In this document: in pieces, positions 1 through 6,985 of the stretch | Position numbering within the stretch: position 1 is the stretch's first letter | How the letters are laid out: every line of letters begins with the position of its first letter | Origin: Dechloromonas hortensis | Lineage (GTDB): Bacteria > Pseudomonadota > Gammaproteobacteria > Burkholderiales > Rhodocyclaceae | Direction: 5' to 3' | DNA: 64,000 nt | NCBI RefSeq assembly: GCF_009469765.1 | Contig: NZ_SSSQ01000008.1 | Coordinates: 1-64,000, forward strand | Translations under genes and position numbers: made by a program | Notes under the pieces: generated by a model | Seen by the model: only the letters and a program-made list of their open reading frames with translations | Database searches by the model: none | What the model was told of the DNA's origin: nothing

Positions 1-264
1 GAAAAGTCCGGCCTGGTTGCCCGGGTCATTCCGGCTGAGCAACTGCTCGAGGAAACCCTGAAAGCGGCGCAGACCATCGCCGGCTACTCGCTGCCGGTGG
101 TGATGATGATCAAGGAATCGGTCAATCGCGCCTTCGAGTCGTCGCTCAACGAAGGCCTGCTCTTCGAGCGCCGCGTTTTCCATGCCGCCTTCGCGCTGGA
201 AGACCAGAAGGAAGGCATGGCCGCCTTCGCCGAGAAGCGCAAGCCGAGCTTCAAGAACCGCTGA
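1..264 (+). CDS. Enoyl-CoA hydratase/isomerase family protein, C-terminal part (5' truncated by window)
   Basis: The open frame enters from the left edge and ends with TGA at 262-264, leaving 87 residues. The visible part matches the C-terminal helical region of crotonase-fold enoyl-CoA hydratases: a segment reading [16 protein letters not shown], an ERRVFHAAF helix, and the family's usual tail with [13 protein letters not shown]. Enoyl-CoA hydratases hydrate 2-enoyl-CoA in beta-oxidation and aromatic degradation. The catalytic glutamates and the oxyanion-hole segment lie upstream of the window, so activity and substrate cannot be judged. A perfect GC-rich hairpin follows nine bases after the stop. 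Confidence 0.8.
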   Translation, partial: EKSGLVARVIPAEQLLEETLKAAQTIAGYSLPVVMMIKESVNRAFESSLNEGLLFERRVFHAAFALEDQKEGMAAFAEKRKPSFKNR

Positions 265-272
265 GCACCCTC

Positions 273-294
273 CCCCGCGCTGCTTGGCGCGGGG
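273..294 (+). terminator. GC-rich hairpin between the hydratase gene and the glycosyltransferase gene
   Basis: CCCCGCGC (273-280) pairs perfectly with GCGCGGGG (287-294) around a 6-base loop. No T-run follows, so it is not a classical intrinsic terminator. It may be a terminator without a U-tract or an mRNA 3'-end stabiliser. It ends six bases before the ATG at 301, so it could also limit access to that start, which has no clear Shine-Dalgarno sequence of its own. Confidence 0.4.
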
Positions 295-300
295 CGCCCC

Positions 301-1359
301 ATGCACCTGTTCGTCGATATTTCGAGCCACGGCTTCGGCCATTTGGCGATTACCGCCCCGGTCCTCAATGCGCTGGCGGAAATTGCCCCGAATTTGCGGT
401 TGACCGTCAGAAGCGGCTTGCCGGCCGCCAAATTGCGCCAGCGTATCCATGTTCCGTACGAACTGATCCATGGCAGCAGCGATTTCGGCTACGTGATGCG
501 CGACGCCATCCATATCGATCGGCCGGCCAGCGCCGCGGCCTACCGTCAGGCACATGCCGACTGGGCCGGGCGGGTGGCGCGGGAGGCGAGTTTCCTGCGC
601 CGATTGCAGCCCGACCTCGTGCTCACCAACGTCAGCTATCTGCCGCTTGCCGCCGCCAGCCTTGCCGGCATTCCCGCCGTCAGCCTCTGCTCGCTGAACT
701 GGGCCGACCTCTTCCGGCATTTTTTCGGGCACGAAAGCTGGGCGCCGGCCATCCATGCCGAAATGCTGGCCGCCTACCGCTCGGCGAGCAGCTTCCTGCG
801 CGTCACCCCGGGCATGCCGATGTCCGAACTCGGCAATTGCCATAATGTTGGCCCGATCGCCGCCCTCGGCCGGGTCCGCGATCTTGGCCTGAACGGCGAC
901 AAGGCGGTGCTGGTCGCCCTCGGCGGCATCAGCCATCGGCTACCGGTCGAAGATTGGCCACGCCTGCCCGGCATTCGCTGGCTGGTCGCCGCCGACTGGC
1001 AATGCAGCCACCGGGATGCCCTGGCCTATGAATCCTTTGGCCTCAGTTTCACCGACCTGCTATGCTCGGTGGACGCCATCATTACCAAGCCCGGCTACGG
1101 CACCTTCACCGAAGCCGCCTGCAACGGCACGCCGGTGCTCTATCAGCGTCGGGCAGACTGGCCGGAACAGGATTGCCTGATCGAATGGCTGGCGCGGCAC
1201 GGGCAGTGCCGGGAAGTTGCCGCCGAGGCCTTGTTGACCGGCGGATTCGGCGCAACGCTGGCCAGCCTCTGGCGCCAGCCGGCGCCCCCCCGCCCGGAGG
1301 CGGCTGGCGCGCACGAAGCGGCCGCCCTGCTTAGAGCGGCCGGAAGCCCAGCCGTTTGA
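301..1359 (+). CDS. GT-B fold glycosyltransferase-like protein (MurG/UGT superfamily)
   Basis: A 352-residue protein of GT-B type. Near the N-terminus is a glycine/histidine loop (SSHGFGHLA, residues 8-16), as in MurG and related UDP-sugar transferases. The C-terminal half carries VLVALGGIS at about 203-211 and the donor-site motif KPGYGTFTEA at about 263-272, resembling the nucleotide-sugar loop of UDP-glycosyltransferases. No signal peptide or transmembrane segment is evident, so it should be cytosolic or peripheral. The acceptor is unknown, and the neighbours (fatty-acid hydratase, maf) give no pathway clue. The 3' end overlaps the convergent maf gene by 29 bases. The superfamily call is firm; a specific function is not supported. 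Confidence 0.7.
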   Translation: MHLFVDISSHGFGHLAITAPVLNALAEIAPNLRLTVRSGLPAAKLRQRIHVPYELIHGSSDFGYVMRDAIHIDRPASAAAYRQAHADWAGRVAREASFLRRLQPDLVLTNVSYLPLAAASLAGIPAVSLCSLNWADLFRHFFGHESWAPAIHAEMLAAYRSASSFLRVTPGMPMSELGNCHNVGPIAALGRVRDLGLNGDKAVLVALGGISHRLPVEDWPRLPGIRWLVAADWQCSHRDALAYESFGLSFTDLLCSVDAIITKPGYGTFTEAACNGTPVLYQRRADWPEQDCLIEWLARHGQCREVAAEALLTGGFGATLASLWRQPAPPRPEAAGAHEAAALLRAAGSPAV

Positions 1360-1936
1360 GCAATTCGCCGGTTTCGCAGACCGGCAGGCCCATGACGCCG
1401 CTGTAGCTGCCGGCCAGATGTTCGACGAACAACCCGGCCCGGCCCTGAATGCCATAAGCACCTGCCTTGTCCATCGGTTCGCCGCTCAGTACGTAGTGCC
1501 GGATTTCCTCGTCGTCGATCTGGCGGAAACGGACCTCGCTGGTGGACAGCAGGTATTCGGTATGGCCAAGGTGATTGACTGCGACCCCGGTCAGCACGCG
1601 ATGCGTCTGTCCGGACAGACGGCGCAGGATGGCTGCGGCGTCGGCCTGATCGAGCGGCTTGCCGATGATTTCGCCCTCGAATTCGAGCGTCGTGTCGGCC
1701 GACAACACCGGCCGCAATGGCAACTTGCGTTCCTGGACGATCTTCAGGCCATGCTCGGCCTTGGCCCGGGCGACCCGCTCGACATAGACGAGCGGGTCTT
1801 CACCGGCGTGCGGGGTCTCGTCGGTTTCTGAATCGGCCCGCGAACCACCGCGAAAGACGATCGTATCGAAGGCAATGCCGATCTGATTGAGCAGTTCACG
1901 ACGGCGTGGGCTACGCGAGGCTAGATAGAGGCGCAT
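1331..1936 (-). CDS. maf: Maf-family nucleoside triphosphate pyrophosphatase (YhdE-type)
   Basis: A 201-residue Maf protein that hydrolyses non-canonical or excess NTPs to NMP and PPi (house-cleaning; the YhdE subgroup prefers dTTP/UTP). The N-terminal SRSPRR (residues 7-12) is the phosphate-binding signature, Asp81 in SADTTL is the likely catalytic residue, and a GAYGIQGRAGLF block with GSYSGVMGLP marks the YhdE subgroup. The start at 1936 was chosen because MRLYLASRSPRR is the family N-terminus and its ATG overlaps the rlmH stop as ATGA. The longer in-frame reading to 1999 only adds rlmH antisense-like sequence. It is the last gene of the nadD-rsfS-rlmH-maf run. Confidence 0.93.
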   Translation of the reverse strand: MRLYLASRSPRRRELLNQIGIAFDTIVFRGGSRADSETDETPHAGEDPLVYVERVARAKAEHGLKIVQERKLPLRPVLSADTTLEFEGEIIGKPLDQADAAAILRRLSGQTHRVLTGVAVNHLGHTEYLLSTSEVRFRQIDDEEIRHYVLSGEPMDKAGAYGIQGRAGLFVEHLAGSYSGVMGLPVCETGELLKRLGFRPL

Positions 1937-2406
1937 CAGCCCTCCCGGTGATATGGATGGTTTTTCAGCACGCTGACTGCCCGGTACAGCTGTTCGCACA
2001 GCAGCAGGCGGGCCATGCCATGCGGCAGGGTCAGGCTGGACAGGCGCAGCTTGTCGTCGGCCAGCAGCTTGAACTCTTCGTCCAGACCATCGGCACCGCC
2101 GATCAGCAGGGCCACGTCGCGGCCGTCCTGCATCCAGACTTCGAGGCGTTTGGCCAGCTTCAGCGTGGTCAGGTCGTCGCCCTTTTCGTCAAGGACGACG
2201 AGCCGGCTGCCCGCCGCCAGGGCATCGCGAATGCGACTTTTCTCGGCCGCCAGCAGTTGCTCGCGGGTTTTCGAACCGCGCGGTTCCGGCTTGATCTCGG
2301 TAACGCTGGCCGGCAGTTCGCGCGGCATGCGCTTGAGGTACTCGGCGCAGCCTTCGCTCACCCAGTCGGGCTGACGATGGCCGACGGCGAGTACGCTCAG
2401 CTTCAT
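1936..2406 (-). CDS. rlmH: 23S rRNA (pseudouridine1915-N3)-methyltransferase RlmH
   Basis: A 156-residue SPOUT-class methyltransferase, the exact family size. It methylates N3 of pseudouridine 1915 in helix 69 of 23S rRNA, using SAM, on assembled 70S ribosomes. The knot region shows LLIGGADGL at about 100-108, and the C-terminal HPYHREG is the RlmH tail that shapes the active site. The gene overlaps rsfS by 4 bases upstream and maf downstream (ATGA), so the four genes are translationally coupled. Pairing rlmH with the ribosome silencing factor rsfS is a conserved ribosome-maintenance arrangement. Confidence 0.97.
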   Translation of the reverse strand: MKLSVLAVGHRQPDWVSEGCAEYLKRMPRELPASVTEIKPEPRGSKTREQLLAAEKSRIRDALAAGSRLVVLDEKGDDLTTLKLAKRLEVWMQDGRDVALLIGGADGLDEEFKLLADDKLRLSSLTLPHGMARLLLCEQLYRAVSVLKNHPYHREG

Positions 2407-2768
2407 TCCGAAGCGGCCTGCTCCACCGCCTTGCGGCGCTGGGCCGGCGTCGCCTGCCAGAGCTCTTCAAGGTTGTAGTACTGGCGCACGGTCGGTTGCA
2501 TGACGTGCACGACAATGTCGCCCAGATCGACCAGCACCCATTCGCCGCCGTCCTCACCTTCCGTCGACAGTACTTCGCCGCCGGCTTCGCGCACCTTGTC
2601 CTGGACGTTCTGGGCGAGTGCCTTGACCTGACGATTGGAGTCGCCAGTGGCGATGACCAGACGATCGAACATCGAGGTCAGCTTGGTGGTGTTGATGACT
2701 TCGATATCCTTGCCCTTGATGTCTTCGAGGGCGGAAACGACGATTTTTTGCAGCTTACGTATGTCCAT
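2403..2768 (-). CDS. rsfS: Ribosomal silencing factor RsfS (Iojap/YbeB)
   Basis: A 121-residue Iojap-family protein that binds uL14 on the 50S subunit and blocks joining of the subunits in starvation. Typical features are the N-terminal ALEDIKGKDIEVINTTKL, the FDRLVIATGDSNRQVKAL core, and the EDGGEWVLVDLGDIVVHVMQ block near residues 71-90. It overlaps nadD by one base (TAATG-like junction at 2768) and rlmH by four. The nadD-rsfS-rlmH order is standard in proteobacteria. Function is confident from the family. Confidence 0.97.
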   Translation of the reverse strand: MDIRKLQKIVVSALEDIKGKDIEVINTTKLTSMFDRLVIATGDSNRQVKALAQNVQDKVREAGGEVLSTEGEDGGEWVLVDLGDIVVHVMQPTVRQYYNLEELWQATPAQRRKAVEQAASE

Positions 2769-3433
2769 TAGCTATTTCTGTAAAGGGAATGTGTCTGAAT
2801 ATAGTCGAGAACGCTATCCGGCAGCAAATAGCGCGCGGAAAGGCCGTTGGCGAGCAGTTTCCGGATCTGGGTCGCCGAAATGGCGAGCTGGGTCATCGCA
2901 AAAGTGACGATACCGCCAGCCGGTGCGTCTTTCAGGCTGCCGGCATCGCTCAGCCGACGGGCGTTGAACTGGCTGGCCAGTTCCGGCGGCAAACTGCCGG
3001 TTTCGACCGGAAAGCCTGGCCGGTGCGAGACCGCGACGTGGGCCAGCGAAAAAATGTCGGCCCAGCGATGCCAGCTCGCCAAACCGGCAAAGGCATCGGC
3101 CCCGACCAGCAAAACCAGCGACTGGGTCGGCCCCAGTTCGCGGCGCAAACGTTCCAGCGTATGCACGGTATAGCTGGGAGCCGCTGCTTCGACTTCGCTG
3201 GCATCGACTGAAAAACGTTCATTTCCAGCCGTCGACCGCCGGACCATCTCCAGTCGCTGATCTGCCGTCACTTGCGGCGCACCGCGATGCGGCGGCTGGC
3301 CGGCCGGAATCCAGCGCACGCCACCGAGCCCGAGATGGCCGATCGACTCCTCGGCCAGGCGCAGATGGCCGAAGTGCACCGGATCGAACGTGCCGCCGAA
3401 CAAGCCGAGCGGCGCAGGCAAGCCGTCAGACAA
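2768..3433 (-). CDS. nadD: Nicotinate-nucleotide adenylyltransferase NadD
   Basis: This enzyme converts nicotinate mononucleotide and ATP to deamido-NAD in NAD biosynthesis. The nucleotidyltransferase signature GGTFDPVHFGH lies near the N-terminus and the ISATQIRK motif (the second ATP-binding block) near the C-terminus. I placed the start at a TTG (3433) that overlaps the end of the upstream membrane-protein gene, giving MSDGLPAPLGLFGGTFDP, which matches the usual short NadD N-terminus. An ATG at 3496 would add 21 residues and a 71-base overlap, so the start is uncertain. It heads the nadD-rsfS-rlmH-maf run. Confidence 0.9.
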   Translation of the reverse strand: MSDGLPAPLGLFGGTFDPVHFGHLRLAEESIGHLGLGGVRWIPAGQPPHRGAPQVTADQRLEMVRRSTAGNERFSVDASEVEAAAPSYTVHTLERLRRELGPTQSLVLLVGADAFAGLASWHRWADIFSLAHVAVSHRPGFPVETGSLPPELASQFNARRLSDAGSLKDAPAGGIVTFAMTQLAISATQIRKLLANGLSARYLLPDSVLDYIQTHSLYRNS

Positions 3434-4205
3434 TTTCGGAAATACCGAAGATGTCGCGATAGCTGGCGTAGAAGCTGGCAAAAACGGCCGGCGCAATGAT
3501 CAGCACCATCGGTACCGCCACGATGCCGGTGATGAAACTTTGCCCCTCCGGGAAGAGCAGCAACAGCAAGCCGAGCAGGACACCGGGAATCAGGCCGGCT
3601 ACGATCAGCAGGGCAGCGCTATAGGCCAGGAAGGGGCGCCAGTTCATCCAGCAGGCGACGAAACTGAAGAACAGCGACTTGGTGATCGGCAGGCGATGCC
3701 AGGCGGCCAGCACCGGCGCGAACCAGTAGGCCATCATCACCGGCACCAGCAACAGCATGACGACCAGGCTGGGCAGCGTGAAATCGGCATCTTCGACGGC
3801 GGCGCGCTCGGCCCGGCTGTTGGCCAGCATGTAGCGCAACATGTCGCCGCCATCGACCAGCGTGGACACACCGAGAATGCCCAGCGTGCAGCACAGGTAG
3901 AGCGCCCCGAGGCCGAGCAGCGTCCGGGTGTTTTCCTTCAGGCCGCCGAACAGCGTCGGCAGGCCGACCGGCACACCGCGCTCCAGATTGCGCGCCGCCT
4001 GCATCAGGCCAACCGAGAGGCCGGGGACGACCAGCGAGGCGGCGAGCGCCCCGACCAGCGGCAGGACATTGAGAAAGATCACCGTAAACCAGTAGGTGAC
4101 GACCAGCATCGACAGCACCGGCGGATTGCGCCGGAAGATCGCGAAGCCGGCAATGATCCAGCGCCAGCCGGCCGCCGCGGGAAGAGTCTGGGCGCGCACG
4201 CTCAA
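3426..4205 (-). CDS. BPSS1780-family integral membrane protein (second copy)
   Basis: A 259-residue polytopic protein with about six hydrophobic segments. It belongs to the uncharacterised BPSS1780 family common in betaproteobacteria. Recognisable features are the GWRWIIAGFAIFRRNPPV opening, a mid-protein WFAPVLAAWH segment, and the C-terminal SFYASYRDIFG motif. It is a tandem paralogue of the gene just upstream, whose ending is YASYRDIFVGV; the two genes overlap by four bases. Molecular function is unknown. The location between thrB and nadD is typical for the order but gives no functional clue. Confidence 0.85.
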   Translation of the reverse strand: MSVRAQTLPAAAGWRWIIAGFAIFRRNPPVLSMLVVTYWFTVIFLNVLPLVGALAASLVVPGLSVGLMQAARNLERGVPVGLPTLFGGLKENTRTLLGLGALYLCCTLGILGVSTLVDGGDMLRYMLANSRAERAAVEDADFTLPSLVVMLLLVPVMMAYWFAPVLAAWHRLPITKSLFFSFVACWMNWRPFLAYSAALLIVAGLIPGVLLGLLLLLFPEGQSFITGIVAVPMVLIIAPAVFASFYASYRDIFGISEIV

Positions 4206-4951
4206 ACGCCCACGAAAATGTCGCGGTACGACGCGTAGACCGCGCCGGAAAAGACCGGCAGCAACAGCAGCAGGCCGAGACCGAGCGGCAGCATGGCGAA
4301 GAACAGGGCAACGACCAGGAAGACGCCGAAGATGACCATCGCCAGCCAGTTCTTGGCTCCGGCATCGAAGCTGGCCCGCATCGCAGCGGCCGGCTGCATG
4401 TCGTGGAAGAAAACCAGGGCCGGCGCGAACCAGGTCGCCATGATGACCGGCACCGACAGCACCATGACCAAGAGGCCGGCCAGCATGATACCGCCGAAGG
4501 CGATGCCGACGCCGCCGACCCGGCCGGTAACGACACCGCCGAGCACGCCACCGCTGATCAGCAGGAAGGCGATGAAGGCGAGGCCGAAGACGCCGGCCGC
4601 GAAGAAAACGCCGACCATGATCAGTTGGCCCGCGTTATGGCGAAAACCGGCGAACAGGTCGGAAATTTCTGCTGTCTTGTCATCCTCCGACAGGTGGCGG
4701 CAAACCTGGACCATGCCGGCCCCGAACAGCGGCACCAGCAGGTGGGCCGCGACCTGGCCGAAAAAGGGAACGATCGAGATCGCCATCAGGATGATCAGCA
4801 GCAAAACCGAGCAACCGATCCAGACCCCGGGATTGGCCAGGAACATGGCCCAGCCCTGGCGCAGCCAGTCAAAACAGGCGCCAGCATCGACTTCGCGGCT
4901 TTCGCCCTTGAAAGGCGTCGGTGCCAATGGAAATACGGGAGTTTCGTTCAT
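4202..4951 (-). CDS. BPSS1780-family integral membrane protein (first copy)
   Basis: A 249-residue membrane protein, paralogous to the downstream gene. It has a short cytosolic N-terminus (CFDWLRQGWAMFLANPGVWIG), several glycine-rich transmembrane helices, the family's WFAPALVFFHDMQP segment, and the terminal AVYASYRDIFVGV motif. It starts nine bases after thrB ends and overlaps the second copy by four bases, so all are probably co-transcribed. The family has no established activity. Tandem duplication within the operon suggests the two may form a heteromer, which is inference only. Confidence 0.83.
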   Translation of the reverse strand: MNETPVFPLAPTPFKGESREVDAGACFDWLRQGWAMFLANPGVWIGCSVLLLIILMAISIVPFFGQVAAHLLVPLFGAGMVQVCRHLSEDDKTAEISDLFAGFRHNAGQLIMVGVFFAAGVFGLAFIAFLLISGGVLGGVVTGRVGGVGIAFGGIMLAGLLVMVLSVPVIMATWFAPALVFFHDMQPAAAMRASFDAGAKNWLAMVIFGVFLVVALFFAMLPLGLGLLLLLPVFSGAVYASYRDIFVGV

Positions 4952-4960
4952 TCGCGGATG

Positions 4961-5887
4961 CTAACGGGGCCAGGCTTCGGGGGCAAGACGAAAACGCTCG
5001 AGCATGTGGCGAAAATGCTCGGGATCCTTGATCGTCACCACTTCGCCACCGCGCGGCTGCGCCCGCGCCTCCAGGCGCAGCAGCCAGAAACGCAGCGCCG
5101 CCGCCCGCCGCATTGCCGGCCAGGCGGCCATCTCGGCCGGCATCACCGGACGGTGGGCGGTGTAGCCGGCAAGCAGTCCGCTCAGCGCGCAGTCATCGAC
5201 ACACCAGTCATTGGCAACGACAGCCAGATCGAAGAGCAAGGCGTCTTCTCCGGCGAAATAGAAATCGAGTACGCCGGACAGTCGACCGTCGGCATCCCAC
5301 AAGACGTTGTCGCGAAAGAGGTCGGCATGGATGACGCCGCGCGGCAACGAGGAATAATCCTGCGCCGCCTGGAAAGCCAGTTCGTCGGCCAGCAATTCGC
5401 CTTCAGCCGGCGCCAGCACGGGCAGCAAGGCGGCGCCGACGCTTTGCCGCCAGGCCGCGCCGCAGGGATTGGGCAGCGGGTTGGCCAGGTCGGCACCAGC
5501 CAGATGCAGGCGGGCCAGGGTTTCGCCAACGATTCGACAGTGATCCACGGTCGGCGTTTCTTCGCCGGCACCGGGCAGACAACTGAGCAGCGCCGCCGGC
5601 TTGCCGGCCAGTGGCCGCCAGCGCCGGCCTTCGGCGTCGGCCAGCGGCTGCGGACAAGGAATGCCATGCCCGGCCAGATGGCTCATCAGCGCCAGGTAGA
5701 ACTCCAGCGCCTGCGGTGCCATGCGTTCGAACAGGGTCAGCACGTAGCGGCCACGCGTAGTCGTCACGAAATAGTTGGAGTTCTGCATGCCGGCGGCAAT
5801 GCCGGCATGGCCGATCAACTCGCCCAGCCCGAGCGGCTGGAGCCAGGCCGCAAGTTCAGCGTGCCCGACGGTGGTATAGACGGACAA
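4961..5887 (-). CDS. thrB: Homoserine kinase ThrB (APH-fold type)
   Basis: A 308-residue homoserine kinase of the aminoglycoside-phosphotransferase fold (the non-GHMP type used by many betaproteobacteria). It phosphorylates homoserine for threonine synthesis. Key blocks are GMQNSNYFVTTTRGRYVLTLFE (nucleotide and substrate loop), the catalytic HADLFRDNVLWD with the HxD motif, and the metal-binding DFYFAGEDALLFDLAV. The start codon is TTG (5887), three bases after the stop of the DUF2782 gene, with a weak Shine-Dalgarno sequence. The metX/metW methionine branch, which also begins at homoserine, is elsewhere in the window. Confidence 0.93.
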   Translation of the reverse strand: MSVYTTVGHAELAAWLQPLGLGELIGHAGIAAGMQNSNYFVTTTRGRYVLTLFERMAPQALEFYLALMSHLAGHGIPCPQPLADAEGRRWRPLAGKPAALLSCLPGAGEETPTVDHCRIVGETLARLHLAGADLANPLPNPCGAAWRQSVGAALLPVLAPAEGELLADELAFQAAQDYSSLPRGVIHADLFRDNVLWDADGRLSGVLDFYFAGEDALLFDLAVVANDWCVDDCALSGLLAGYTAHRPVMPAEMAAWPAMRRAAALRFWLLRLEARAQPRGGEVVTIKDPEHFRHMLERFRLAPEAWPR

Positions 5888-5890
5888 GGC

Positions 5891-6220
5891 TTACCAGCTG
5901 TGGATGATCCACATCGGCGGCTTGATCGGCGGCTGGGCAATATCAGCTTCGATGAAGTGGCCATCGCCCTGGCGGTCGACGAGGTAATAGGATGGCCCGA
6001 CGCTGGGCGTTACCTTGACCATGTACAGCTTGCCGCGGATCCGGTATTCCTCGCGGGTTTCCTTCTCGGCCTTGACGATGGTCACCTGCGGCTCGAGCGC
6101 TGCATCGAAGGCTTCCATGCCGGGTGGCGGCGGCGGCACGGCCGGCAACGGCTGAAGATCGCCGTTTTGCGCCCAGGCAGGCAGCGACGCAAGAAGCAGG
6201 ATGGGAAGAAGACGGCGCAT
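5891..6220 (-). CDS. DUF2782 small exported protein
   Basis: A 109-residue protein with a signal peptide (MRRLLPILLLASLPAWA, residues 1-17), a proline-rich linker (LPAVPPPPPGM), and the DUF2782 domain with EEYRIRGKLYMVKVTP and a C-terminal PIKPPMWIIHSW. Probably periplasmic; no function is known. A good Shine-Dalgarno (AAGGAA) precedes the ATG. It is immediately followed by thrB (three bases apart). The DUF2782-thrB pairing recurs in betaproteobacteria, which supports the call but not a role. Confidence 0.85.
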   Translation of the reverse strand: MRRLLPILLLASLPAWAQNGDLQPLPAVPPPPPGMEAFDAALEPQVTIVKAEKETREEYRIRGKLYMVKVTPSVGPSYYLVDRQGDGHFIEADIAQPPIKPPMWIIHSW

Positions 6221-6253
6221 GAAAAATTCCTTGTTGGTTCAGACCCGATTTTA

Positions 6254-6982
6254 TTACAGGTTGAGCATCATCTCGTGCTCGTTCGGCAGCGGACCGAAGG
6301 GACGAGCCTCGTAATGCTTGAAAATGGCCTCGACCACTTTCTCCGGTTCGTCGATGACCTGGATCAGGTTGATGTCTTCCGGATCGACCATGCCTTCGGC
6401 GATCAGCCGGTCCTTGAACCAGTCGATCATGCCCTGCCAGAACTCCGAACAGACAAGGATCAGCGGAATCTTGCGCGCCTTGCCGGTCTGGATCAGCGTC
6501 AGCGCTTCCATCAGTTCGTCGAGCGTACCGAAGCCGCCCGGCATCACGACATAGGCGCTGGCAAAGCGGACGAACATGTACTTGCGGGCGAAGAAGTGGC
6601 GGAAGGTCTGCGAGATGTCCTGATAGGGATTGTTGGCCTGTTCGTGCGGCAACTGGATATTGAGGCCGACCGACGGCGACTTGCCGAAGAATGCGCCCTT
6701 GTTGGCTGCTTCCATGATGCCCGGGCCACCGCCGGAGATCACCGAAAAACCGGAATCGGAGAGCAGGCGCGCCGTCTGCTCGGTCAGCATGTAATACGGC
6801 GAGTCCGGACGGACGCGGGCGCTACCAAACAAAGTCACGGCCGGCTTGATCGCCGCCAGACGCTCAGTCGCCTCGACGAACTCTGACATAATGCCGAAAA
6901 TCCGCCACGACTCGCGGGCCGTCGTGCTTTTCAGCATGGCCTCGGTCTCGACACCCATCACCAGCTTATCGCTCTCAGTCAC
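6254..6982 (-). CDS. LOG-family Rossmann-fold protein (TIGR00730; putative nucleotide 5'-monophosphate phosphoribohydrolase)
   Basis: A 242-residue LOG-family protein. The motif PGGFGTLDELME and the upstream SGGGPGIMEAANKGAF block are the family's ribose-phosphate-binding and catalytic signatures. Characterised members hydrolyse cytokinin riboside or other nucleoside 5'-monophosphates. The true substrate here is unknown. The GTG start at 6982 is supported by a strong AGAGAGG Shine-Dalgarno seven bases upstream, which lies inside the first codons of divergent polA. The two start codons are separated by only three bases. Confidence 0.88.
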   Translation of the reverse strand: MTESDKLVMGVETEAMLKSTTARESWRIFGIMSEFVEATERLAAIKPAVTLFGSARVRPDSPYYMLTEQTARLLSDSGFSVISGGGPGIMEAANKGAFFGKSPSVGLNIQLPHEQANNPYQDISQTFRHFFARKYMFVRFASAYVVMPGGFGTLDELMEALTLIQTGKARKIPLILVCSEFWQGMIDWFKDRLIAEGMVDPEDINLIQVIDEPEKVVEAIFKHYEARPFGPLPNEHEMMLNL

Positions 6983-6985
6983 GTT

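Noticed and set aside
4403..6886. An 827-residue plus-strand open frame
   Set aside because: It runs antisense to thrB, DUF2782 and the LOG gene, all of which have clear family motifs. Long antisense frames are common in this GC-rich DNA.
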